23,164 nt of DNA from Flectobacillus sp. (lineage in GTDB: Bacteria; Bacteroidota; Bacteroidia; Cytophagales; Spirosomataceae): contig JARXAV010000299.1 of NCBI GenBank assembly GCA_029865665.1, positions 1 through 23,164 on the forward strand, in the 5' to 3' direction. The position numbers and the translations under genes are program-made. The notes beneath the pieces are model-generated. The model did not search any database and was not told the origin of the DNA. It was given only the letters and a program-made list of their open reading frames with translations. Each line of letters opens with the position of its first letter. Position 1 is the stretch's first letter. Positions 8,074 to 15,085 of this stretch are shown here, piece after piece.

Positions 8074-8901
8074 ATGACAAAAGAACAACTTTTTGAACAA
8101 ATCAAGCAAAAACAATCCTATTTATGTGTTGGGTTAGACACGGATATTCAAAAAATCCCACAGCATCTTCTCGACTATGAAGATCCAATTTTTGAATTTA
8201 ACCGTCAAATTATAGACGCAACTAAACAATATGCCGTTGCCTATAAACCTAACATTGCTTTTTATGAAGCACTAGGAGCAAAAGGTTGGGAAAGTCTTCA
8301 AAAAACGTTGGAATATATTCCAAATGACTGTTTTACAATAGCGGATGCTAAACGAGGTGATATTGGCAATACTTCTGGTTTATATGCCAGAGCTTTCTTT
8401 GACAAAAAAGCATCTGGACTTGAATTCGATTCGGTAACGGTTGCCCCCTATATGGGCGAAGATTCTGTCACTCCATTCCTTGAGTTCCCAAACAAATGGG
8501 TAATCTTATTGGCTCTTACGTCCAATCTTGGTAGCAAAGATTTCCAGAACTTACAAGTCGGAGAACGTCAACTATTTGAAGAAGTGCTTGTTCGTTCTCA
8601 AGAATGGGCAACGGATCAACAATTAATGTATGTCGTTGGAGCAACCAAAGCAGCCATGCTTACCCAAATACGTCAATTAGCTCCCAATCATTTTTTATTA
8701 GTACCTGGCGTAGGAGCTCAGGGAGGAAGTTTGGAAGAAGTTTCCAAATACGGTATGAATTCCACTTGTGGTCTTTTAGTAAATTCATCAAGAGGAATTA
8801 TTTATGCTTCAAGTGAAGCGGATTTTGCTGAAAAAGCCGCAGAAGAAGCTGAAAAAATCCAAAAAGAAATGCAAGGGTATTTATCGCTGTATTTACGATA
8901 A
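8074..8901 (+). CDS. pyrF: orotidine 5'-phosphate decarboxylase, type 2
   Basis: Decarboxylates OMP to UMP, the last step of de novo pyrimidine synthesis. From ATG 8074 it is 275 aa, the size of the type 2 (mycobacterial-like) family, longer than E. coli PyrF. The catalytic motif is [10 protein letters not shown] (91-100), with Asp91, Lys93 and Asp96. The N-terminal [10 protein letters not shown] and the phosphate-binding [11 protein letters not shown] also fit. An ATG three codons earlier (8065) is equally possible; 8074 is chosen because family members usually begin with a short M-T-x-x-x-L-F. It follows the M16 peptidase by about 30-40 bases and may share its transcript. pyrR and pyrB are only 4 kb away on the same strand but in a separate unit. 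Confidence 0.95.
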   Translation: MTKEQLFEQIKQKQSYLCVGLDTDIQKIPQHLLDYEDPIFEFNRQIIDATKQYAVAYKPNIAFYEALGAKGWESLQKTLEYIPNDCFTIADAKRGDIGNTSGLYARAFFDKKASGLEFDSVTVAPYMGEDSVTPFLEFPNKWVILLALTSNLGSKDFQNLQVGERQLFEEVLVRSQEWATDQQLMYVVGATKAAMLTQIRQLAPNHFLLVPGVGAQGGSLEEVSKYGMNSTCGLLVNSSRGIIYASSEADFAEKAAEEAEKIQKEMQGYLSLYLR

Positions 8902-9018
8902 TTATTTACCAAAGGTTTACGTATGGATAGGTTCGTCATTCATATTTTTTTCTAAAAACCGTATTATTTTCTTTTTTTATAAAAAAATAAAAATAAATAA
9001 AACACTAGTAACCAGATA

Positions 9019-9038
9019 ATTATATTTTAAAATATAAT
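9019..9038. promoter_or_regulatory. 20-base perfect palindrome upstream of the sigma-54 promoter
   Basis: ATTATATTTTAAAATATAAT is a perfect palindrome 45-64 bases upstream of the -24 box. A nearby CAGAT/ATCTG pair (9013-9017 and 9063-9067) is also inverted. Sigma-54 promoters need an upstream-bound activator, so this is a candidate upstream activating sequence. AT-only palindromes also arise by chance in this composition. Confidence 0.35.
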
Positions 9039-9082
9039 AAATTATAAAAAATATGGTTAACAATCTGATTATAAAAAAAGTT

Positions 9083-9098
9083 TGGCACGGCTATTGCA
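9083..9098 (+). promoter_or_regulatory. sigma-54 (RpoN) -24/-12 promoter
   Basis: TGGCACG-N4-TTGCA matches the sigma-54 consensus without mismatch. The -24 GG is at 9084-9085 and the -12 GC at 9096-9097, separated by exactly 10 bases. Transcription should begin near 9108-9110. No conventional + strand gene lies downstream for more than 5 kb, so the product would be a short transcript. Confidence 0.8.
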
Positions 9099-9144
9099 AT
9101 ATAGTATATGTAGCAATGATAGAATTGTTTAACAGCTTCAAATC

Positions 9145-9246
9145 ATGGTACGTTCAATATATCAAGTAGGTATCCAAACGTATGCAAAGCTGTTTTATAT
9201 GATGACTTATTTTAATTTGTGTTATATACATAAATCTCTTCTTTGA
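9145..9246 (+). CDS. possible 33-residue small protein downstream of the sigma-54 promoter
   Basis: An ATG 36 bases after the expected start site opens a 33-codon ORF (MVRSIYQVGIQTYAKLFYMM, then a short hydrophobic and aromatic tail) ending in TGA. A second, overlapping ORF of 17 codons starts at 9116 (MIELFNSFKSWYVQYIK). I recognise neither. Support is positional only. The segment also folds: AACAGCTT at 9131-9138 pairs with 9187-9194, and TACGTT at 9149-9154 pairs with 9177-9182. It may therefore be a non-coding RNA instead. Confidence 0.3.
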   Translation: MVRSIYQVGIQTYAKLFYMMTYFNLCYIHKSLL

Positions 9247-9320
9247 AACTGCCATTTTAAGAAGAACTCATTTTAGATAAAGTTTTTTCTTTTTTAACAA
9301 GGATATACTTCATCTGCATT

Positions 9321-9339
9321 TTACAATTTAAAATTGTAA
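9321..9339. repeat. near-perfect palindrome TTACAATTT-A-AAATTGTAA
   Basis: Nine-base arms flank one central base. The motif ACAATTTA/TAAATTGT recurs at 9347-9358 and 9391-9400 within the following long hairpin, giving three spaced copies just upstream of the first small-RNA promoter. This resembles an operator cluster. Confidence 0.45.
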
Positions 9340-9411
9340 CACACTCATTTAAATTGTACCAGTTGATATTACTAAAAATATCAATTCTAGTACAATTTAA
9401 ATAAATGTGTT
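9338..9411. repeat. long imperfect hairpin abutting a promoter element
   Basis: Arms 9338-9370 and 9377-9411 pair at 30 of 33 positions, with three mismatches, a 2-base bulge (9385-9386) and a 6-base loop. The right arm ends at the first base of the TATATTTG element at 9411. No T-tract follows, so it is not a typical terminator. It could be an operator or cruciform, the processed end of the sigma-54 transcript, or a small fold-back element. Confidence 0.7.
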
Positions 9412-9418
9412 ATATTTG
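9411..9418 (+). promoter_or_regulatory. -7 promoter element TATATTTG of small RNA A
   Basis: Exact match to TAnnTTTG, about 90 bases ahead of an intrinsic terminator with no real ORF between. A -33 TTTG is not evident at the usual spacing. Confidence 0.5.
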
Positions 9419-9421
9419 TGT

Positions 9422-9545
9422 CATGAATTCGTAAAGATTACATTAGAAATAATGTAAAAAGATATTGGGAGCAAAACCCAAACAATAACTACTTAGGCGG
9501 ATTGCGTAAAGGCTCAGAGCAATGCACTGAGCCTTTATTTTTTTA
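9422..9545 (+). ncRNA. putative small RNA A, about 120 nt
   Basis: The unit runs from a TAnnTTTG element to an intrinsic terminator and has no credible ORF. Predicted folds are an 8-bp stem closed by a GAAA tetraloop (TTACATTA 9438-9445 with 9450-9457), a 5-bp stem TTGGG/CCCAA (9465-9469 with 9477-9481), a single-stranded stretch (9482-9507), and the terminator hairpin. I do not match it to a known family such as 6S, SRP, tmRNA or RNase P. Because no + strand gene follows, it is more likely a free-standing small RNA than a riboswitch. The assignment rests on reading the structure by eye. Confidence 0.5.
9508..9544 (+). terminator. intrinsic terminator of small RNA A
   Basis: Ten-base perfect arms AAAGGCTCAG (9508-9517) and CTGAGCCTTT (9527-9536), with loop AGCAATGCA, followed by A and seven T. 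Confidence 0.9.
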
Positions 9546-9764
9546 TATTTTGCTGTATGTAGATAGTACAAAAAAATCGTACAACAATAGATAAGTTAAT
9601 ACATTGAAAGTAGAAAAATACAATTTCGTACTTTCATCTACTTAAAAAAAAGTATATTCAATCTACTTAGATTCAATATCTCCCTCTTATTGGCTAATTT
9701 CTAGCCTTGTGTAATTCCCTGTATAAAACATTCCCAATATTAGTTCAATTCGAGTAGAATTTTG

Positions 9765-9772
9765 TAGATTTG
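9765..9772 (+). promoter_or_regulatory. -7 promoter element TAGATTTG of small RNA B
   Basis: Exact match to TAnnTTTG, about 120 bases before a T8-tailed terminator hairpin. No clear -33 element is seen. Confidence 0.5.
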
Positions 9773-9775
9773 TAA

Positions 9776-9921
9776 TGTCATAGAGGACTGGTTATGGCAG
9801 TAACTTATTCTCTGTGCAAATGATGAACGAAAGTTCAACTCGTTTGCCTAAGTAATCTATAAAATATTAATCCTAACCCAAAGGATTAAGCCCTTGAAGT
9901 TAACCTTCGAGGGTTTTTTTT
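9776..9921 (+). ncRNA. putative small RNA B, about 145 nt
   Basis: This is a second promoter-to-terminator unit without a meaningful ORF. Visible folds in order: AGAG/CTCT (9782-9785 with 9810-9813) enclosing GTTA/TAAC (9791-9794 with 9801-9804); CAAA/TTTG (9817-9820 with 9843-9846) enclosing TGAAC-GAAA-GTTCA (9824-9837); an 8-bp stem TTAATCCT/AGGATTAA (9867-9874 with 9882-9889); then the terminator. Three ordered stem-loops with a GNRA loop suggest a structured RNA. Only tiny ORFs of 9-11 codons are present. The 3' end lies 25 bases from the end of the convergent kinase gene, so longer read-through would be antisense to it. I do not recognise a known family. Confidence 0.55.
9891..9921 (+). 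terminator. intrinsic terminator of small RNA B
   Basis: Nine-base stem (9891-9899 with 9905-9913, one G-U pair) followed by eight T at 9914-9921. The T-tract is on the + strand, so it is oriented away from the kinase gene's own transcription. Confidence 0.88.
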
Positions 9922-9945
9922 GTTACCTCAACTAACATGAGACAT

Positions 9946-12900
9946 TTAGTCCGCTAGAGGCAGTGTAAAGAAAAATGTACTTCCCTTATCTTCACGAGTT
10001 TCAAACCAAATACTTCCTTCAGCATTATCAACTACCCATTTAGCAAGTGCTAATCCTACACCAGAACCATCTTTCTTAGTACTAAAGTCCATCATAAAGA
10101 TTTTATTCTGGTTTTCCTTAGGTATTCCGACTCCATTATCGGTTACACTAAAGGTAATAGCTTCAATACCTTTTGAAACACTCACCATAATCATACGGGG
10201 GTATCTATTTGGCGGAATCGATTGTAAAGCGTTTACAATCAGGTTTTTGATGATATTACCAGTCAGCTGCATATCTCCTTTCACATAGACCGATTTCATC
10301 GAAATATCACGAATCAACCTAATCGTTTTATCTTCAATATATAAGCCAATGATTTTATCTACCACTTCTATAAAATCAAATATCTCTTGTTTAGGAATAG
10401 GCAACCTTGCAAAGTCTGAAAAAGAATTTGCGATATAAGATAGATTGTCTATCTGGGATGTTAGTGAATCTATCTGGCTACGAATCTGCTCTGTATCAAT
10501 GGTTGCTCCACGTGAGAGTTTATGTTGCAATAGTTGCAACGAAAGCTTCATAGGTGTTAATGGATTTTTGATTTCATGAGCCACTTGCTTCGCCATTTGT
10601 TGCCAAGCAGATTGCTTATTCGTGTCTGCAAGTGCTTTTTTGGATTCTTCCAGTTTAACAAGCATATCGTTATATGCTCTAATAAGTACCCCAATTTCAT
10701 CCTCCGAACGCCACGTTAAGACCTCATTCTTTTTCTCTAAGTCAATTTTCTTAATCTTATTGGTTATTAATCTAAGTGGCACCGTGAGGGAGTTAGCCGC
10801 AAAGTATGAGAGTATTAGCAAGATGATAAAAATAGCATTAAACACACTCAGTAAAGACCCTAAAACAGACAAAATCTCCAAATTGAAAGACGTTTTTGCA
10901 CTGAAAAAAGGAACACAGAGAATCCGTAATAATTTACCATCATCTCCTTTTATGGCTACATACGAAGTGGTGAATTCAAGTTTGCCTAAGGTTTCTTTAA
11001 TAGCAACACCTTTTTTCTTTTTTTCTATGATTTCGGAAACAACAGCTGGATTTATATATTTAGAGAAGATACCACGCTCATAAGTCAAATGACGATTTCC
11101 TCCAACATACATACCATCGGAATCATAAATTGAAATATATTGATGGATATTTCCCATGATTACTGAAACGGTATCGCCGCTCATTGTGGTTTCCTTATTG
11201 ACTAGCTTGACAGCTGGTTTAAGACTTATGGCAATACTTTCTGCTTGATTTATAAAAGATAAATCCAAATTCGTGGCCAATTTACCACTAACAATCGTTG
11301 CAGTTGTAATTACGACTAAAACAAGCGGAAGCAAAAAAGCGCCGTTTAAATAAATCTGAACACGAGTCGCAAAATTTACATTGGTTTTTGCAACACCATA
11401 TCTGAAAGCATAGATAACAATAATCAATAGAATTGAACTCATCAACACCAAAAACAGGAATGAAAAGTTCGTAAAAATAGAGTAAGGTGTAATTTTAGCA
11501 CCCGACACAACGATGGTTCGGTTTCCTACCTTGACCCCAACATGGGTTACGCCATTAATTTCAAGCCCTGTTTGGTACAAAGCAGTATCCTTAAATATTG
11601 AGGGCTTCAGTTCTTTTTCATAATTAAAACCATCTCCCCCGAAACTAATTAAGCTTCCATTCTCATAAATCGCATAACTAAACAAGTAAATTTCTGGCTG
11701 AATCTCATCGCTAACTGGTAATTCATAGCCTTCTGTTGTGTCGGGAGTCACTTTTAAAATCACATATCCAACAATACCACGTTCATCTTCAATCTTAATG
11801 AATTCGAGGTAAAATATTTCTAATTCCTCTTTCGGATTCTTGACAAAATAAAGGTCTGGATGCTCTGTTTGATTCTTTTTTGTCGCATAACGTTGCGTAT
11901 AGTAGGAATAACTTTTCGCACCTGTAGATTTATCTAAAGGTTTTCCATAGCGATCAAACACATTCACTTCTACCTTGTTTGACTTTTTATGAGAATAGTA
12001 TTCTATTTTTTCATCAAAGAGCCTTAATGCTAAATCAGAAACCTCTTCTCTTGGTAATGCACCAAATTTAAAAATATCAATTATGTCATCGTTATGTTTG
12101 AGCAAGTCTCTATAAGTACTCAACATATATTCTCCGATTTCATCATTTGGAGCAAGATATTTATTACCAAAATCATGCTTTAATTCAAAATCTCGTTTAA
12201 TCGACTGATTGTATAAAATAGAAGTAGCAAATCCAGCACAAAAGAGCGCAGAAATGAAAATATAAATGGAGGTCTGATAACGAAATAAATAGATAAACCT
12301 AGGCAGATTCAGCCAGTAAATAAGGCTAAAGTAGGCGGCATGAAGAATTAAAAAAGCAGGATCTAATTCTTTCCAAAATAGGGTAATTGAAAAAACGACA
12401 ATCGAAGCAAAAATGAAAAATACCCAACCAGAACGCTTATCTCTTCTAAACAGCTTTATGAATATGTTAATACAAATATGCGTTGCTGAGAAATAGATAA
12501 ATGAGATTAGCACATAAATAAATAAACAACACAACTTCATTTCTTTCTTAAAGAAATCAACGGTAAGCGAAATATCAAAGCGGTATATGTATAATGACTT
12601 AGCACTATGAATATCAATCAATTGCTGAAAGGAAGTGCTAAAAATCACATAACTCAAAACAACAATAATTACAGCAAATAGCTGCCGAGTAAATACGCTT
12701 GAATTAATAAGTGCTAAATAGATATTCATTCGGAAGTAATAATTTACCAAATAGAATAATGAGATAGCAACGGCAAACAGATTGAGAGCAAAATCGCCTA
12801 AGGAAGGATTAAATGGGGATGGCCCATAAAATTTTGAATTAAAAATATCCGATTCCCAGAAAGCAAAAGGAATGACGTAATACAACATTAGCGTCCGTCC

Positions 12901-13701
12901 GAGAACTAATGAAGCAACTAAAAGGAGAAAAGCGTAATCGTATCGGTGAACCCTGTGAAAATGCCAAATTTGAGATGCTAAGAAGGCTACCAATAATAAT
13001 AATGCACAAAATGCAAAGATGAAGGTAATTAAATGTACCTCCGTTATATGATAACTTGCTGAAAGCCTTGGGCTAACAGAAAATAAAAAATCTTGCTTTG
13101 CTGAATAAATATTTAAATGTGTGGTAGGCGATTTTTTAATCTGAATACTTGAAGGGTCTGTCGGAAAGATTTTATTGTTATAATTTGCCTTCAGATAACC
13201 TGCATTACTACTATAATCTCGATAAAGATAAATTAGAGAAACAATTTCATAACTTTCAGGATTTCCAAAAACTCTTCTCCGATTTACGATAAACCTCGAA
13301 TTGAACTGTTCAATTGGATAAATTTTCTTCTCTCCATTCTCATAATCTTTCAATTCTGGAACAAAGTGATAATCAGACCAATAAATTATTTTTTTCTTTT
13401 TGTAAATATAGAAGGGATACGACGTTTCTATGTTAAACTCACTGAAAGATAGCTCTTCATTAGTATCGTGAGCATATAATAATTGGGAAATTTTCTTTAG
13501 TTCTTCATCAGATTTTTGAATTTCTTCTTGTGCATTAGTCTGTACTTCATACAAATAATGGTCCTCTCCTCCACTTGACCTACTTTTCTCAACCGTTAAA
13601 TGAGAAATGAAGGTTAAAGCTAAAAACAGAAAAAACAAAACCAAAAAAACCTTACGATTCAGATAGATACGCTTCAGTAAGGACGTAAAAAAAACATTCA
13701 T
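9946..13701 (-). CDS. very large multi-pass membrane sensor histidine kinase, NtrY type
   Basis: A 1251-residue sensor kinase. One N-terminal membrane helix (about 12-31) precedes an extracytoplasmic region (about 35-220). A cluster of roughly eight helices follows (about 220-500), for example FAFCALLLLVAFLA and LFAVIIVVLSYVIF. A second extracytoplasmic region leads to further helices (about 750-830), a third sensory segment, and a last helix (IFIILLILSYFAA). The signalling core is complete: a HAMP-like linker, phospho-acceptor His1042 in VAHEIKNPLTPMKLS, N-box NLIVNALQ (Asn1157), G1 TDNGVGIP (Asp1188) and G2 GSGVGLALAKWVV. HEIKNPLTP is the H-box of the NtrY group, whose known partners include sigma-54 activators. 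No response regulator is nearby. The frame is open to a TTG at 13716, but ATG 13701 precedes the first helix and is preferred. Confidence 0.9.
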   Translation of the reverse strand: MNVFFTSLLKRIYLNRKVFLVLFFLFLALTFISHLTVEKSRSSGGEDHYLYEVQTNAQEEIQKSDEELKKISQLLYAHDTNEELSFSEFNIETSYPFYIYKKKKIIYWSDYHFVPELKDYENGEKKIYPIEQFNSRFIVNRRRVFGNPESYEIVSLIYLYRDYSSNAGYLKANYNNKIFPTDPSSIQIKKSPTTHLNIYSAKQDFLFSVSPRLSASYHITEVHLITFIFAFCALLLLVAFLASQIWHFHRVHRYDYAFLLLVASLVLGRTLMLYYVIPFAFWESDIFNSKFYGPSPFNPSLGDFALNLFAVAISLFYLVNYYFRMNIYLALINSSVFTRQLFAVIIVVLSYVIFSTSFQQLIDIHSAKSLYIYRFDISLTVDFFKKEMKLCCLFIYVLISFIYFSATHICINIFIKLFRRDKRSGWVFFIFASIVVFSITLFWKELDPAFLILHAAYFSLIYWLNLPRFIYLFRYQTSIYIFISALFCAGFATSILYNQSIKRDFELKHDFGNKYLAPNDEIGEYMLSTYRDLLKHNDDIIDIFKFGALPREEVSDLALRLFDEKIEYYSHKKSNKVEVNVFDRYGKPLDKSTGAKSYSYYTQRYATKKNQTEHPDLYFVKNPKEELEIFYLEFIKIEDERGIVGYVILKVTPDTTEGYELPVSDEIQPEIYLFSYAIYENGSLISFGGDGFNYEKELKPSIFKDTALYQTGLEINGVTHVGVKVGNRTIVVSGAKITPYSIFTNFSFLFLVLMSSILLIIVIYAFRYGVAKTNVNFATRVQIYLNGAFLLPLVLVVITTATIVSGKLATNLDLSFINQAESIAISLKPAVKLVNKETTMSGDTVSVIMGNIHQYISIYDSDGMYVGGNRHLTYERGIFSKYINPAVVSEIIEKKKKGVAIKETLGKLEFTTSYVAIKGDDGKLLRILCVPFFSAKTSFNLEILSVLGSLLSVFNAIFIILLILSYFAANSLTVPLRLITNKIKKIDLEKKNEVLTWRSEDEIGVLIRAYNDMLVKLEESKKALADTNKQSAWQQMAKQVAHEIKNPLTPMKLSLQLLQHKLSRGATIDTEQIRSQIDSLTSQIDNLSYIANSFSDFARLPIPKQEIFDFIEVVDKIIGLYIEDKTIRLIRDISMKSVYVKGDMQLTGNIIKNLIVNALQSIPPNRYPRMIMVSVSKGIEAITFSVTDNGVGIPKENQNKIFMMDFSTKKDGSGVGLALAKWVVDNAEGSIWFETREDKGSTFFFTLPLAD

Positions 13702-13955
13702 ATAGTTAGAACCCAATAGCGGACATAATTATAAAGTTAATAATTTATATTCAAACTATTATTATTTGAGGTAAGCAAATTAAGAACGACTAAACCTCTA
13801 CTTCTGAGCTTGATACTTAGATGCTACTATTCCAATGAATATTTAATACGATAAAAGCAATTTTTACCTGACTAATGTCGATTTGATGGCAATTACTACC
13901 AATTCAAAAACATTATCATACTAACCATTGACCTTACTTACGCACAAAACTTATA

Positions 13956-14252
13956 TCAATACTTTGCTAGATAATAGCTTGCCAAAGCGTCCCATTCTGA
14001 GTCTAAACTCCCCTTAAAAGTAGCTATTTTTGCCCTGCGATACCAGTAATCAGCATTCCAAGTATCGCCTTCTTTTCGGTGTAAATAGGCGTGTAGGCGA
14101 TCATAGTCTGAAGTGCCTTCATACTCTTGGGCAATATTGTGAGCAGCATCCCAATCTCCACGAGCGTCATACCATAAGGCTATTAGAAGCGAATTTAACC
14201 CCTCAGGTTCGTTTGAATGATTTATTAGTCGTTTAAATTCTTGAAGTTCCAT
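13956..14252 (-). CDS. conserved small hypothetical protein with a WYRRA-type helical repeat
   Basis: A 98-residue, acidic, aromatic-rich and probably cytoplasmic protein. It contains ALWYDARGDWDAAHNIAQ (25-42) and HAYLHRKEGDTWNADYWYRR (54-73). This pattern is familiar from a widespread family of roughly 100-residue proteins of unknown function in Bacteroidota and Proteobacteria. The repeated helix-turn-helix appearance recalls tetratricopeptide repeats, but I would not assign the fold firmly. It is divergent from the L,D-transpeptidase gene, with a spacer of 76 bases to that gene's preferred start. There are 254 bases between its stop and the kinase start, with no obvious terminator, so the kinase could be partly cotranscribed. 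No function is known to me. Confidence 0.8.
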   Translation of the reverse strand: MELQEFKRLINHSNEPEGLNSLLIALWYDARGDWDAAHNIAQEYEGTSDYDRLHAYLHRKEGDTWNADYWYRRAKIATFKGSLDSEWDALASYYLAKY

Positions 14253-14290
14253 TTCATTAAAATATTATTGGCAAAAGTCGTGAAAAATGA

Positions 14291-14298
14291 TAACTTTA
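14291..14298 (+). promoter_or_regulatory. probable -7 element TAACTTTA of the L,D-transpeptidase gene
   Basis: Seven of eight positions match TAnnTTTG (final A for G). It lies 31 bases before the ATG at 14329, giving a leader of about 27 bases. This supports the later of two possible start codons. Confidence 0.35.
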
Positions 14299-14328
14299 CC
14301 ATGTATTCAACCCTCAATTTCACACTGT

Positions 14329-15081
14329 ATGAAAAAAACATTTCCATTTCTCATTTGTATTATCTTACTTTCCAGTTTTGTAGATAATCCAACTAGTTTT
14401 TATACTGCTCAAAGTCGTTTTCCGAGAGTAAGAAAGGCAATTCAAGACAAAGGACAATATGTCAATGAATTATTAGCCTCGAAAAACATTGATTCGAAAG
14501 ATTTTGATATTTTTATCCGTATTTTCAAGAAGGAAAAACAGCTTGAACTATGGGCTAAAAATAAAAAAAGCACCGCTTTTACATTAGTTAAGGTATATGA
14601 AAGTTGTTCAAGTTCAGGTGTGTTAGGGCCTAAACGTCGTTCAGGAGATCGTCAGACTCCAGAGGGCTTCTACACAGTTGATGCCTTCAACCCTGCCAGT
14701 CATTATAACCTCTCATTTAGAGTGAGCTATCCGAATGTCTCTGATTTGAAATTTGCAGACCCTATCAACCCAGGAGATAATATCTTTATCCATGGTTCAT
14801 GCTTAACCATCGGATGTATTCCTGTTGGTGACGAATTGATTCAAGAGTTATACATCATGGCTATTAAAGCAAAATCGGCTGGACAAGATATACCTGTTCA
14901 TATTTTCCCAACAAAAATGACAGACGATGCTTACGCTCGTTTGAAAAGTGAAAATAGCAGCAATAGCAGCTTACTTGAGTTTTGGTCGTGGTTAAAACCT
15001 GGATACGATTATTTCGAGAAAAACAAATCATTACCCATTGTGATGGTTGATGAAAGTACTGGAAAATACTTAATCAAGTAA
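14329..15081 (+). CDS. L,D-transpeptidase (YkuD/YafK-like), exported
   Basis: A 250-residue protein from ATG 14329, beginning MKKTFPFLICIILLSSFV, a good signal peptide or lipid-free membrane anchor. The catalytic motif HGSCLTIGC (155-163) has the His and nucleophile Cys163 of YkuD-domain L,D-transpeptidases. GPKRRSGDRQTPEGFY (100-115) is the hallmark of the YafK/ErfK subgroup, which in E. coli is linked to murein crosslinking or to detaching Braun's lipoprotein. It should act on peptidoglycan in the periplasm; whether it crosslinks or hydrolyses is not decided. The frame is open to ATG 14287, but that start would put 14 polar residues before the signal peptide and would overlap the promoter-like element. 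An intrinsic terminator follows directly. Confidence 0.9.
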   Translation: MKKTFPFLICIILLSSFVDNPTSFYTAQSRFPRVRKAIQDKGQYVNELLASKNIDSKDFDIFIRIFKKEKQLELWAKNKKSTAFTLVKVYESCSSSGVLGPKRRSGDRQTPEGFYTVDAFNPASHYNLSFRVSYPNVSDLKFADPINPGDNIFIHGSCLTIGCIPVGDELIQELYIMAIKAKSAGQDIPVHIFPTKMTDDAYARLKSENSSNSSLLEFWSWLKPGYDYFEKNKSLPIVMVDESTGKYLIK

Positions 15082-15085
15082 TTGA

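Larger units (their letters stand above)
8902..9945. other. 1 kb gene-free region rich in regulatory and RNA structure
   Basis: No conventional CDS is present between pyrF and the convergent kinase gene. All readable signals are on the + strand: a palindrome (9019-9038), a sigma-54 promoter (9083-9098), a short ORF (9145-9246), a long hairpin (9338-9411), and two promoter-to-terminator units (9411-9545 and 9765-9921). The first 120 bases are an A/T-only-like tract with T7-AT-A7 at 8972-8987. Positions 9546-9764 show only short inverted repeats, such as TGAAAGTA/TACTTTCA near 9605-9640. Confidence 0.6.

Noticed and set aside
8972..8987. T7-AT-A7 hairpin as terminator of pyrF
   Set aside because: Purely A/T stem with no G-C pairs and no distinct T-tract beyond it; too weak to call.
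8804..9019. A 71-codon + strand ORF overlapping the end of pyrF
   Set aside because: It begins inside pyrF in another frame and is a run of Lys, Phe and Ile from A/T tracts; no protein-like pattern.
9237..9295. Stem TCTTCTT/AAGAAGA followed by a T-rich run as terminator of the sigma-54 transcript
   Set aside because: The T-run begins about 17 bases after the stem, which is not the geometry of an intrinsic terminator.
10622..11083. A 153-codon + strand open frame inside the kinase gene
   Set aside because: It is wholly antisense to the conserved kinase coding sequence and its translation is Ser/Leu/Ile-rich, as expected for an antisense shadow.
13714..13716. TTG start for the kinase, and similarly TTG 17180 for the second thiol-disulfide protein
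   Set aside because: In both cases an in-frame ATG lies directly before the signal peptide or first membrane helix, while the TTG would add polar residues upstream.
14030..14236. A + strand ORF opposite the small hypothetical gene
   Set aside because: The - strand frame matches a known conserved pattern, so this one is its shadow.
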